Part shown: piece by piece, positions 1 through 7,938 of the stretch | How positions within the stretch are numbered: the first letter of the stretch is position 1 | How the letters are laid out: each line of letters starts with the position of its first letter | From: Kiritimatiellia bacterium | Lineage (GTDB): Bacteria > Verrucomicrobiota > Kiritimatiellia > RFP12 > UBA1067 | Length of the DNA: 18,985 nucleotides | Direction of reading: 5' to 3' | NCBI GenBank assembly: GCA_904502135.1 | Contig: CAJGDE010000027.1 | Coordinates: 1 to 18,985 of the forward strand | Program-made: the position numbers and the translations under genes | Notes under the pieces: model-generated | What the model saw: the letters and a program-made list of their open reading frames with translations, nothing else | The model's database searches: none | What the model was told of the DNA's origin: nothing

Positions 1-111
1 GCAACGCTTGTTGACGAGAGAGAGTGCGCCACGCGCAACAGGGAATAAGCCAGTAATTGATTTGAGAAAATCAATCTCTGAACCGCCTAATATTTCATCA
101 TTTTGTTTCAT
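1..111 (-). CDS. 5' part of an unidentified protein, cut by the window edge
   Basis: On the minus strand an ATG at 111-109 opens a frame of 37 codons that runs off the window with no stop. The peptide begins MKQNDEILGG and ends near ...ALSLVNKRC. I do not recognise it with confidence. The segment ARGALSLVNKRC faintly resembles the region before the Cys motif of DUF6788-like proteins that occur near transposons, but this is a weak impression. That it is a real gene is supported mainly by the strong promoter immediately upstream, on the same strand and divergent from the polysaccharide operon. There is no Shine-Dalgarno before the ATG, and the promoter geometry leaves essentially no 5' leader. 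Confidence 0.6.
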   Translation of the reverse strand, partial: MKQNDEILGGSEIDFLKSITGLFPVARGALSLVNKRC

Positions 112-117
112 GTGTAT

Positions 118-146
118 AGTATATCATATCCCATACATAATGTCAA
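118..146 (-). promoter_or_regulatory. Sigma70 promoter (TTGACA-17-TATACT) for the left-edge minus-strand gene
   Basis: Read on the minus strand, TTGACA (146-141) is followed by a 17-nt spacer and TATACT (123-118). TGA directly before the -10 gives an extended -10 element. Just upstream of the -35 (177-151) are long A/T tracts typical of an UP element. The -10 ends only 6 nt before the ATG at 111, so the expected transcription start is at or next to the start codon and the mRNA would be leaderless. Confidence 0.8.
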
Positions 147-238
147 GCGCAAAAATGATTTTTTATTTCTTTTTTTTGATTAAATGGCAGACGGAACGGC
201 TGTTTTAAAACAATAGGAAGTCCACACTGCCAAACACC

Positions 239-277
239 TTAGTCGGATGGGCGGCGTTAGTCCGCACATTCGACTAA
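239..277. repeat. Long imperfect palindrome/hairpin in the divergent intergenic region
   Basis: TTAGTCGGATG (239-249) pairs with CATTCGACTAA (267-277): 11 pairs including one G-U. After one G/A mismatch, GCGG (251-254) pairs with CCGC (262-265), leaving a 7-nt loop (255-261). No T-run follows on either strand, so it does not look like an intrinsic terminator. It lies upstream of both divergent promoters and outside both predicted transcripts. TTCGACT, part of the right arm, recurs at 313-319 inside the spacer of the polysaccharide promoter. It could be an operator for a DNA-binding regulator or a REP-like element; the sequence alone does not decide. Confidence 0.6.
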
Positions 278-305
278 CCGATTACAAATCGCACCACCCA
301 GCAAG

Positions 306-335
306 TTGACCGTTCGACTGAGGTTATGGTATAAT
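306..335 (+). promoter_or_regulatory. Promoter of the exopolysaccharide operon (TTGACC-18-TATAAT, extended -10)
   Basis: TTGACC (306-311), an 18-nt spacer and TATAAT (330-335), with TGG (327-329) giving an extended -10. Only 5 nt separate the -10 from GTG 341, and 11 nt from the alternative ATG 347. The transcript is therefore leaderless or has a leader of about 5 nt, and no Shine-Dalgarno is possible. The copy of TTCGACT at 313-319 lies between the boxes and could be an operator half-site. Confidence 0.75.
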
Positions 336-340
336 TTTAA

Positions 341-1024
341 GTGACTATGTGTAAATTAGGTTTGAGATTAGCCACATTCTTAGCTGTATGCGTTTGCATT
401 TACGGCTGTGGGAGTATTGTAAAAAATCTTGGCGTAGGTGACGGTGAAAATGAAAATGTCGCTTCTGCTATTGCGGCCACTTGGTGGGATGGCCCTAAGG
501 TTCGCCCTGGAGTGGGCCTTATAATTCAGGTCGGGACAAGCGCGACGCAACCTTTTAAAATGGATGCTCTGGTAGATCAAAAAGGCGAGATAACATTGCC
601 TTTGTTGTTACAAAAGCCGGTAAAATGCGATGGTCTTTCATTAGAAGCGCTTAAAGAGACGCTTGTTAAGGAGTATTCCGTCTATTATCGTCAGCCGCAG
701 ATTACCGTTACTTTTGCTCCGTTTGATCCACGCTCGGGCGTAAGCCCGTGGGGGACGGTTACGGTGCTTGGCGAGGTCAATAATCCAGGGCCTGTCAATA
801 TGCCTTCCACCATGGATTTGACGGTCACGAAAGTTCTTCAGACCGCAGGTGGGCTTAAGCAGTTCGCTGATCGCAGAAAAATTCAGGTTACCCGTTGCGA
901 TCGAAATGGTGCCCAGACGAAATATATGATCAATTTAAACGAGATAGGCAAGGACGGCCGTTTTGATAAAGATATCACGTTAAAAGCAGGCGATGTCGTC
1001 TATGTCTATGAAACATGGTATTGA
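341..1024 (+). CDS. Wza-like polysaccharide export lipoprotein (Poly_export + SLBB)
   Basis: Predicted outer-membrane-associated export protein for an extracellular polysaccharide, 227 aa from GTG 341 (225 aa from ATG 347). A hydrophobic signal (residues 7-22) ends in IYGC with the candidate lipidated Cys at 23; the Tyr at -2 makes this a loose lipobox. A Poly_export domain (about 52-126, with the typical VRPGVGLIIQV start and YRQPQITV end) is followed by an SLBB-like beta-grasp domain (about 137-200, VTVLGEVNNPGPV). The C-terminus ends in LKAGDVVYVYE, usual for the family. It is shorter than E. coli Wza (379 aa) and lacks the second SLBB and the C-terminal amphipathic helix, so it resembles the short export proteins of synthase- or Wzy-linked operons. 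It is the first gene after the operon promoter, so the start is either leaderless GTG or near-leaderless ATG. Confidence 0.88.
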   Translation: MTMCKLGLRLATFLAVCVCIYGCGSIVKNLGVGDGENENVASAIAATWWDGPKVRPGVGLIIQVGTSATQPFKMDALVDQKGEITLPLLLQKPVKCDGLSLEALKETLVKEYSVYYRQPQITVTFAPFDPRSGVSPWGTVTVLGEVNNPGPVNMPSTMDLTVTKVLQTAGGLKQFADRRKIQVTRCDRNGAQTKYMINLNEIGKDGRFDKDITLKAGDVVYVYETWY

Positions 1025-1048
1025 TAAACGTATAAAAGAGGTGTTTAT

Positions 1049-1933
1049 ATGAAATCGATGAAAAAAGTATGCGCCCTTGCAGCTGCCGTTATGGCTGCAT
1101 TTTCGCTTTTTGCTTCTGAAATGCCTCTTGCTGAGGCGCGCGCGAAAATCGGCGAGGCTGTAGCTAATTCTCAAGTAATGGCTCAGACGATGAAGAGCCT
1201 TAGCGCTGATAATCAGAAGGCCTTTTTAAGTGAAGTTAATGCCGCTATTTCAAAAATGCCAGGGTCGACTGAATCGAAAACTGCGACATTCCTGACAGTT
1301 AATCGCACAGCGTTGCAGAATGCTGCCAAAGGGAACATGAAGACGCTTTTGGCCGAGGTTTTTGCTACTGTTCCGGTCGAGGCTCTCACTGTTCTTAACG
1401 AGAGTTTCGCCAAAGACCTCTTCAACAGAAAACTTTCCGGCAATGATAAGCTTTCGGATGCGCAGTTTGAGAAAATCGCGCGTGATGTCGTTCAGGCTGT
1501 AGGTGAGCGCGCCACTGGCTTGAAAGATGCTGATGTCAGAATGGCTTTTACCGCGCTTATGTTCATCCGCTCTTCCAACGGCGAGCCTGCCAATCTTACC
1601 GACAATCTCGTTTCGGTGATGCCTGAGAAGAGCCGCGAAGTGGCGAAGTCCGACTGGCTGCCGGCGGCACTCGGCCAGAATCAGGATAAAACGTACGATC
1701 CTCTGCTCGGTGGCGCTGATGCAGGGCGTGAGCCTGATGTTCAGGTGGTTATGAATATTGCCGGTTCGATCGTTTTAGACGCGCTTTTGGCCGAATTGGT
1801 CGAAGGCGTTGAAATGATCGATCCGACAAAAGAAGTCGAAATGCCTTTGCTTGATGCGGACGGCACTATTCCGGTACTCACTGAGCCTCATGGTTATCGT
1901 GATACATCTACGGGCCTTAGCATTCGTAAGTAA
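1049..1933 (+). CDS. Unknown secreted protein in the exopolysaccharide operon
   Basis: 294 aa. I do not recognise a family. The start at ATG 1049 follows a good Shine-Dalgarno (AGAGGTG, about 1037-1043). Residues 1-23 (basic start, then an Ala-rich hydrophobic stretch ending near FASE) form a signal peptide, so the mature protein should be periplasmic or outer-membrane associated. The remainder is predicted to be mainly helical and Ala/Glu/Lys-rich, without cysteines or recognisable catalytic motifs. Its place between the Wza-like lipoprotein (24 nt upstream) and the outer-membrane barrel (24 nt downstream) suggests an accessory role in polysaccharide export or polymer modification; this is inference from context only. 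Confidence 0.85.
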   Translation: MKSMKKVCALAAAVMAAFSLFASEMPLAEARAKIGEAVANSQVMAQTMKSLSADNQKAFLSEVNAAISKMPGSTESKTATFLTVNRTALQNAAKGNMKTLLAEVFATVPVEALTVLNESFAKDLFNRKLSGNDKLSDAQFEKIARDVVQAVGERATGLKDADVRMAFTALMFIRSSNGEPANLTDNLVSVMPEKSREVAKSDWLPAALGQNQDKTYDPLLGGADAGREPDVQVVMNIAGSIVLDALLAELVEGVEMIDPTKEVEMPLLDADGTIPVLTEPHGYRDTSTGLSIRK

Positions 1934-1957
1934 CATTTGATCTTAAAGGGTTTTAAA

Positions 1958-3199
1958 ATGAAACGGATATTGTTATTTGCAGTAGTTGGCTTTGTGTCCT
2001 GCCTGCAGGCGGAATATATGGACCGTCCTGTCGGGTATAAGATCGGGCAGCGCATGACGATAAAGCCATACGTCTCAATGTCGGCGATTTATGATTCAAA
2101 TGTCGACGGTAATCGCTATGGTGATGATGATATCATTTGGAATATAAACCCTGGTGTTGGCTTTCAGTACATAGATGAGTGTTGGCAGTTGATGGCGAAT
2201 GCGTTTTATCAATACAACGCGTACACAAGGGATACATCAAAAACAGGCAACGCATACGATTATCATGGCTATGGAGAGGATGTGACATTTCGATGGACTG
2301 ATTCTGAGCGCACCGAAAAGGGCTGGGACTTTATGCTTCACGAAAGTTACAAGCGTGTCGATCAGTCTGAGGATATGTCGCTTTCCGACGGCACCGGCTA
2401 CAGCCGCGACAGAGAGGAATTGCGTTTTGCCGCCGGGTTGCAGCGCAGGTTCAACGAGTATTGGCATTCAGATGTAAATACAGGTTATTATTTGTTGGAT
2501 TATGACAATACGACCGATAAGTACGCCTCTTGGCTTTATGGCTGGTCGCGTTGGACTGTAGGCGGTGAAGTCGGTTTTGCCCCTACAAAATGGACTGATT
2601 TCCTTTTGGCCGCCAGCTATCAGGGGTATGAACAAGACAACACCAATAACGCTAAGTCGAGCCGTTTTTCGGATGAATCCGATGGCTTTACGATTCAGGC
2701 TGGTATAGGTTCATGGGCTACTGAAAGAATTTCATATCGTGTTCTTGCAGGTTTCAGCCGCTTTGAGTACAGCTCAAACGCTTCATCAAGCGATGGTTTT
2801 ACCTATACCGTCGCCGGCCGTTGGAAAATCGGAGAGACGTGGAATACGATGCTTAGCGCCAATAGCTACTTTCAGCCTTCCGAAAGAGAATACGCTACAG
2901 CCGTCAGAGTCGACTCGATCAGCTGGGGTATCGCCAAGTCGCTTGTTCGCGGCAAGGTTTCGGCCACGTTCGATGTGTCGTACCGTAAAGAATCCCGCGA
3001 GTACAGCTACAGCAATGACGCTGATTACGATCTTGATTGGATGACCGCTAGAGTGGGTCTTAATTATGTTGTAAATCGTTATGTAACGCTTTTCGGGCGT
3101 GCTGAATTTCAGAAATGCAGTGGCGATGGCAGCAAGCGTGCCGAATATTATGATTATGACCGCTTCCGCGGAACGATTGGGTTGAGGTTTACATACTAA
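1958..3199 (+). CDS. Outer-membrane beta-barrel protein of the polysaccharide operon (BBP2-like)
   Basis: 413 aa from ATG 1958, chosen because it gives a clean signal peptide (MKRILLFAVVGFVSCLQA, cleavage before EYMD). A TTG at 1937 in the same frame would add seven residues and is less likely. The mature part starts with an IKPYVSMSAIYDSNVDGN motif typical of putative beta-barrel porin 2 proteins encoded in exopolysaccharide clusters. It then shows alternating aromatic/polar strands and Asp/Asn/Tyr-rich turns, and ends in GLRFTY with a terminal aromatic residue expected for BAM-dependent insertion. The likely role is an outer-membrane pore or anchor for secreted polysaccharide next to the Wza-like lipoprotein. 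The substrate cannot be read from the sequence. Confidence 0.82.
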   Translation: MKRILLFAVVGFVSCLQAEYMDRPVGYKIGQRMTIKPYVSMSAIYDSNVDGNRYGDDDIIWNINPGVGFQYIDECWQLMANAFYQYNAYTRDTSKTGNAYDYHGYGEDVTFRWTDSERTEKGWDFMLHESYKRVDQSEDMSLSDGTGYSRDREELRFAAGLQRRFNEYWHSDVNTGYYLLDYDNTTDKYASWLYGWSRWTVGGEVGFAPTKWTDFLLAASYQGYEQDNTNNAKSSRFSDESDGFTIQAGIGSWATERISYRVLAGFSRFEYSSNASSSDGFTYTVAGRWKIGETWNTMLSANSYFQPSEREYATAVRVDSISWGIAKSLVRGKVSATFDVSYRKESREYSYSNDADYDLDWMTARVGLNYVVNRYVTLFGRAEFQKCSGDGSKRAEYYDYDRFRGTIGLRFTY

Positions 3200-4552
3200 G
3201 TGCAAAAGTTCATAGCCAAATATGTGTTGGCGGCGCACCTTGCGGTTCTCGCAGTAGCGCCGCTGTGTCTATTGCCGTCATGGGTTGCATGGCTTTCTTT
3301 GTTGGGAGCGATCTGGCTTTTAATGGAGCCGTCGAGAATAAAAGGCGAGAGTCTTCGTTCGGCGAGATCACGGGTGGTCTCAGCTATTGTGCGTGACCCG
3401 TTCTTTTGGTTTTCAGCTGTTTTTTTATCATACTATGTGATCGCCTATTTCAATACGGGAGTAACTCTTTCGTATGATGCTCAAGAGGCCAAGTGGTTTA
3501 TGTCACAGCCGCCAATGCCGCTTATGCCCTCATCGACAGATGGTTTCAAGCCAAGTGCCATAACTTCTGTCTTGGCGATGATTGTTGTCACTCAAGGTTG
3601 CAGGCATGCGCTCGGAAAGCAGGCGAGATTCGGGTTTGCTGTGGTCTTTTCTTTTGTTTCAGGCCTTATATCATTGATAATGATTAGTGCCCTTATTTTG
3701 GGCAATGTGGCTTATCTGGATTTGGCAAAATGTTCTTTTGAAAACCCGCAATTCATAGGCATTGTATTTGGGATATCGTCGCTTGTATCCGTATCAGCTT
3801 TAGCCAGCGTTTTTGAGTTTCGCATTTTCAGAGTGCTTGTTATGGTCTTATTTGGAATAGTCGGTTCGTTGGCGGGGCTCTTTATTTTCGCCCCGGCCCA
3901 TATCGCCGCTTTTTTCGCAATAGCACTGATAATGCTTTTTTTATACGCGATATTTTATGCTTTTAAGCTTCCGGGAGCATTGATCGAATTTAAATATGCC
4001 GTTGTTCTTTTTATTTCGATTTCCATAGCCGTTATAGTGGTTGTTTTCTCTCTGTCTGATGAAATCATGGAGATGAAAACGCTCCCCTTTCAATCGGTTA
4101 AGACCATTCTGCCGCAATTGTCCGAGTTGCGGGAGGCTCTTTCAACGATTGCGTTTTCTGTCTGGCGCGACAATCTTTGGCTTGGCACAGGGTTTGAAAC
4201 CTTTCCGCTTGATATAAAATTCAACGCAACAGATGGCGCGTTTGCGGTTATTCCTGAATCCCAGACAAAGCCGCTTAGCGGGTACTTGCTTCTCCTGGCC
4301 GAAAACGGCATAGTCGGCTCTGTGATGTATGCCTGTCTTTACGGCTTTTTGCTCTTTACGTACATTCGCAGATTTTGCATGTCCTTTAAGGCGTCGATTT
4401 CTTCACCGATAAGCCTAACCGGTTTTCTTGCGTTGTCGGCGGTGGCTGCAGCGGCGGCTTTTGATTGTTCTTTCTTGTTACCTGAGGCGACTGTTGTGTT
4501 GTGTATGACGATGTCGCTTTCTTCTGTATCATTTTCCAAGGGAGCGAAGTAA
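3200..4552 (+). CDS. O-antigen ligase/Wzy-polymerase-like polytopic membrane protein
   Basis: 450 aa starting at GTG 3200, which abuts the stop codon of the barrel gene (TAA 3197-3199); GAGG at 3184-3187 may serve as Shine-Dalgarno. About ten hydrophobic segments are visible (for example near 10-42, 67-85, 119-133, 144-170, 184-204, 209-231, 233-255, 266-285, 362-388, 404-424). A large soluble loop (about 288-360) contains WRDNLWLGTGFETF and is followed by SGYLLLLAENGIVG. This is the arrangement of the Wzy_C/O-antigen ligase family (PF04932), in which that loop joins glycan units or transfers them to an acceptor. The usual His-Asn before the YLLLLAE motif is replaced by Ser-Gly, so it is a diverged member. 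Polymerase versus ligase cannot be told apart here. Confidence 0.78.
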   Translation: MQKFIAKYVLAAHLAVLAVAPLCLLPSWVAWLSLLGAIWLLMEPSRIKGESLRSARSRVVSAIVRDPFFWFSAVFLSYYVIAYFNTGVTLSYDAQEAKWFMSQPPMPLMPSSTDGFKPSAITSVLAMIVVTQGCRHALGKQARFGFAVVFSFVSGLISLIMISALILGNVAYLDLAKCSFENPQFIGIVFGISSLVSVSALASVFEFRIFRVLVMVLFGIVGSLAGLFIFAPAHIAAFFAIALIMLFLYAIFYAFKLPGALIEFKYAVVLFISISIAVIVVVFSLSDEIMEMKTLPFQSVKTILPQLSELREALSTIAFSVWRDNLWLGTGFETFPLDIKFNATDGAFAVIPESQTKPLSGYLLLLAENGIVGSVMYACLYGFLLFTYIRRFCMSFKASISSPISLTGFLALSAVAAAAAFDCSFLLPEATVVLCMTMSLSSVSFSKGAK

Positions 4553-6903
4553 TGGCGGATAAACCGATTTATTATGGTCGTGAAGGCGGTAGCGGACCGA
4601 TGTATTATGGATCCGGTCAAAATATATCCATGGGTGCAGGTAGGCCGATGTATTATGCCTCAAGAACCCGCTATGGCAGTTATGGCTCGTATGGTCAGTA
4701 CGGCGCATACGGTCAATATGGCGGTGAGGAGAATTCAATTGTCGGTACAATCACTTTTTCACGCGTTTTGCGCGTTATATCGCAACGTTGGCTTTCAGTT
4801 TTCGTCTTTATTTTCATCGGCCTTATAGCCTCGTTTGCTGTTTATCGCATTTCACCTACCATATATTCCGCGACAAGTGAATTTACGATGGATATGCGCC
4901 GCTCTTCGGGAAATAACAGATCGGCCTTGGATCTTGCGATTCCCGATTACGGAAACACGTACGCCGAAATTTTCAATACGCGTATTTCCGACTGGCGCTC
5001 AGATAAGATCATCGCGAAGATAATGGAGCAGTACCGTGCGAAAAACCCCGCGTCAACGGCCTCTGACGAAGACATTCTCAAATGTCTAGTTGATTCTGAA
5101 ATCGAACTTCAGAGAAATTCGCGAATCATAAGAATATCCGTAAGATCCACTTCGCCGCAGATGTGCGCGGCACTCGCAAATGCGTATGCGCAGGCTATCG
5201 AGTCTTTCACTGACGAGGAGAATAAGATTCGCTGCGACAGAGCTGTAAGCCAGATTCATGCCAATGTCGAGAAAGCCCGCCGTGAGGTGAACAAAATTCA
5301 GAATCAGTTGCTGGAGTTCCGTACCGCCCACAAGGTCGATAATATGCGCTCCGCACGCGACACGATTCAGCAGGGGCTTTCAAAGACGGTTCAGTCGATT
5401 CTCGTTCTCGAGACCGATGAAAGCCAGCTCATTGAGTGGGAGAAGATGCTCTCCATGGTTCAGAAAGATCCCACGAGTTACGGTAGCCTTTCCGTAAGTG
5501 TTCCGCGTGCGCAGGAGATAGCCACGGAGTTCAAGGCGTTTCAAGACGCCGACGGAGAGTATCAGAAGCTACTTTTCGCATACACGGAAAGCCACCCTGA
5601 CGTAATTTCAAAAAAGAAAGAGATGGAACTTTCGAAGCAGCGCTTTCTCGAGGCTGCCGATAGAGCTTTGCAGACGGGGCGCTCAACTCTTAAAGTTACG
5701 CGCAATCAGCTCGCTAATTTAAAACAGAAAAAAGAGGATCTCTCGGCAGAATTGTCTTCTCTTGAACAGAGAATCGCATTGGCTGAAACGGGGCTTAAGC
5801 GTCTTGATGGCGAGGCCGAGGTCGCAAACAGTGTTCTTGAGGGGCTTATTCTCAATGAAAACACGGCGAGAATTGAAGCCGAAAGCAATAATGAGATGGT
5901 TCGCGTGGGAAGAGTTGCGAATATTCCTCAAAAGCCGATTCTGCCAAATCCCTTGGTTATTTTCGGTGCGGGTGTCGTTCTTTCGATGATGTTAGGAGTT
6001 GCATTTGTTTTGGTCATCGACAACTTGGAAGATACGGTAGTCAATCTTTCAGATATTGAGGTTCGACTTTCGCTTAAAGTTCTTGCGATACTGCCTCACT
6101 TGAGAAATAAGAAAAGAAGAGATATTGCACGCTCTCTCATAGACGAGAAATATTCGCAATTTTCGGAGTCTGTGGCGAGCCTTAGAAACCTTCTTGAATC
6201 GCCGCGGTACGAGGCTATGTCGAAAAGCATACTTTTCATTTCAACGCAGCCTGGCGAAGGTAAGACGATTACATCAACATCACTTGCCATTTCTTACGCT
6301 CAGTCCGGCAAAAAGACTCTTCATGTCGATTTCGACCTTCGTAGGCCCAAGGTGGCCGGCATTTGGGGTGTTGAATTAACGAAGGCGCGCAGTTTCTCGC
6401 ATGTTTTGCAGTCGTCCATCTCAACTGAAGTGGATTTTTCGTCCATCATAAATAAAACGGAAATCGTAAACTTTGATATTGTAGCTTCGTTGCCGCCTGA
6501 TGGCGTTGCTCCGGCGCAGATATTTGGTTCAGGAGCCATCGCTCAATTCTTCGAGTGGGCGAGAGCAAATTATGACAGAATAATCGTCGATGCGCCGCCT
6601 TACGGGGTTGTGGGCGATGTAGTTACGCTTTCAATGCTTGTTGACTCAACGATTATCATGTGCTGTCCCGACAGAACTCATTTTAAGCCTATCCAGTACT
6701 GCACTCGCAATTTGACCGAGGCGGGCGCAAATATACTTGGCGTTGTTGTAAACGATGTAGAAATTGCTCAGGCTTCCGCGTTCAGCGTCTCTCATCACAG
6801 CGCTTACGGCAAGTACGGCTACGGGTATTCATACGCTACGCACAAAGAAGGCGAAAACGAGTCTGAGGATCGCGAGTCAAAGGAGTATGGCGATGAGGAA
6901 TAA
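4552..6903 (+). CDS. Wzz/Wzc-type chain-length determinant with BY-kinase domain
   Basis: 783 aa from ATG 4552, which overlaps the previous stop by 1 nt (TAATG) and has AAGGGAG (about 4538-4544) as Shine-Dalgarno. Order of parts: a Tyr/Gly-rich cytoplasmic N-tail (1-60), TM1 (about 79-98), a periplasmic Wzz domain with long coiled coil (about 100-460), TM2 (about 466-488), then a cytoplasmic CpsD/CapB-type ATPase. The kinase shows Walker A QPGEGKT (566-572, Lys571), Walker A' VDFDLRRP (Asp593, Asp595) and Walker B IIVDAPP (Asp680). The C-tail has a Tyr cluster (Y752, 755, 757, 759, 761, 779). In this family cyclic autophosphorylation of the C-terminal tyrosines controls polysaccharide length and export through the Wza partner, here the first gene of the operon. 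The Tyr-rich N-tail is unusual. Confidence 0.92.
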   Translation: MADKPIYYGREGGSGPMYYGSGQNISMGAGRPMYYASRTRYGSYGSYGQYGAYGQYGGEENSIVGTITFSRVLRVISQRWLSVFVFIFIGLIASFAVYRISPTIYSATSEFTMDMRRSSGNNRSALDLAIPDYGNTYAEIFNTRISDWRSDKIIAKIMEQYRAKNPASTASDEDILKCLVDSEIELQRNSRIIRISVRSTSPQMCAALANAYAQAIESFTDEENKIRCDRAVSQIHANVEKARREVNKIQNQLLEFRTAHKVDNMRSARDTIQQGLSKTVQSILVLETDESQLIEWEKMLSMVQKDPTSYGSLSVSVPRAQEIATEFKAFQDADGEYQKLLFAYTESHPDVISKKKEMELSKQRFLEAADRALQTGRSTLKVTRNQLANLKQKKEDLSAELSSLEQRIALAETGLKRLDGEAEVANSVLEGLILNENTARIEAESNNEMVRVGRVANIPQKPILPNPLVIFGAGVVLSMMLGVAFVLVIDNLEDTVVNLSDIEVRLSLKVLAILPHLRNKKRRDIARSLIDEKYSQFSESVASLRNLLESPRYEAMSKSILFISTQPGEGKTITSTSLAISYAQSGKKTLHVDFDLRRPKVAGIWGVELTKARSFSHVLQSSISTEVDFSSIINKTEIVNFDIVASLPPDGVAPAQIFGSGAIAQFFEWARANYDRIIVDAPPYGVVGDVVTLSMLVDSTIIMCCPDRTHFKPIQYCTRNLTEAGANILGVVVNDVEIAQASAFSVSHHSAYGKYGYGYSYATHKEGENESEDRESKEYGDEE
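6880..6885 (+). promoter_or_regulatory. Shine-Dalgarno AAGGAG that fixes the start of the dehydratase gene
   Basis: AAGGAG lies 7 nt before ATG 6893, an ideal distance, but only 1 nt before ATG 6887. This favours 6893 as the start. It lies inside the end of the kinase gene, so translation of the two genes is probably coupled. Confidence 0.7.
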
Positions 6904-7933
6904 GAGGATAATCGTTACCGGCGGGTGTGGCTTTATCGGATCTGCCTTAGTTAGGCATCTTTGTCGTCAGGGATGTGAGGTTTTGGTTATAGACAAGATG
7001 ACGTATGCCGGGAATGAAGAGTCACTTAAGGAGGTCGAAGGACGCTATACTCTTTTAAAGGCAGACATCTGCGATGGCCCCAAGATGGACGACGCATTTG
7101 AAGGGTTTAAGCCGGATACGATTTTCCATCTCGCCGCAGAGTCACATGTGGATAGATCTATCGACGGCCCCGGAGAATTTATTAAAACGAACATTGTCGG
7201 CACCGCTACGCTTCTGCAAAGCGCGCTAAAATGGTGGCGGAAAAATCCGACATTCGTCTTTCAGCACATTTCCACCGACGAGGTTTACGGGACGCTCGGC
7301 GAAAGCGGCTTTTTCACCGAAACGACCCCCTATTCGCCGCATTCGCCGTATTCCGCTTCCAAGGCATCGAGCGATCATCTTGTTCGCGCCTGGCATGACA
7401 CCTACGGCTTGCCGGTTCTTATCACGAATTGCTCAAACAACTACGGACCGTATCATTTCCCCGAAAAACTGATACCCCTTATCATCCTTAATTGTCTTGA
7501 AGAAAAGCCGCTTCCCGTTTACGGTAAAGGGGCCAATGTCCGGGATTGGCTTTATGTGGATGATCATGTGAAGGCCCTTTGTCTTGTGAACGAGAAGGGC
7601 GTCTCGGGGCAGACTTACAATGTCGGCGGGCATAACGAGCGCACGAATCTTGAAGTTGTAAAGACGGTATGCGCGATTCTCGATGAACTTCGCCCGCGCG
7701 CCGCCGGCGCATATCAGGATCTTATAACATATGTGGCCGACCGGCCGGGGCATGATCTGAGATATGCCATCGACCCGACGAAACTTATGAATGATCTAGG
7801 GTGGCGGCCGGAAGAGAATTTTGAAACGGGAATCCGCAAAACCGTGCAATGGTATTTGGCCAACGAGTGGTGGTGGAGACCGATTCATGAAGGGAAATAT
7901 TCCGGGCAAAGGCTCGGACAGTCGCCGCAATAA
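6893..7933 (+). CDS. rfbB: dTDP-glucose 4,6-dehydratase
   Basis: 346 aa, close to the 350-360 aa usual for RmlB/RfbB. It converts dTDP-glucose to dTDP-4-keto-6-deoxyglucose, the second step towards dTDP-rhamnose and related deoxysugars. The NAD-binding motif TGGCGFIGS (9-17) sits at the N-terminus. The family active site is present as STDEVYG (Thr128, Asp129, Glu130) and YSASK (Tyr153, Lys157), and the substrate region NCSNNYGPYHFPEKLIP is intact. It overlaps the kinase gene by 11 nt. No rmlA, rmlC or rmlD is present in the window, so the rest of the pathway is encoded elsewhere. Its location suggests that the exported polysaccharide contains a 6-deoxysugar. Confidence 0.93.
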   Translation: MRNKRIIVTGGCGFIGSALVRHLCRQGCEVLVIDKMTYAGNEESLKEVEGRYTLLKADICDGPKMDDAFEGFKPDTIFHLAAESHVDRSIDGPGEFIKTNIVGTATLLQSALKWWRKNPTFVFQHISTDEVYGTLGESGFFTETTPYSPHSPYSASKASSDHLVRAWHDTYGLPVLITNCSNNYGPYHFPEKLIPLIILNCLEEKPLPVYGKGANVRDWLYVDDHVKALCLVNEKGVSGQTYNVGGHNERTNLEVVKTVCAILDELRPRAAGAYQDLITYVADRPGHDLRYAIDPTKLMNDLGWRPEENFETGIRKTVQWYLANEWWWRPIHEGKYSGQRLGQSPQ

Positions 7934-7938
7934 TTATT

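Noticed and set aside
8..208. Plus-strand open frame of 66 codons at the left edge
   Set aside because: It overlaps the minus-strand gene start and its strong promoter, has no ribosome site, and its protein looks random and AT-driven at the end.
239..277. Hairpin as an intrinsic terminator
   Set aside because: No T-run follows on either strand and no gene ends into it.
2786..3238. 150-codon minus-strand frame across the end of the barrel gene
   Set aside because: It spans the junction of two confident plus-strand genes and shows no domain or ribosome site.
6764..6892. Longer N-terminus for the dTDP-glucose dehydratase (43 extra residues)
   Set aside because: The extra part lies in the kinase gene, reads as random sequence, and the Shine-Dalgarno fits ATG 6893, next to the conserved Rossmann start.
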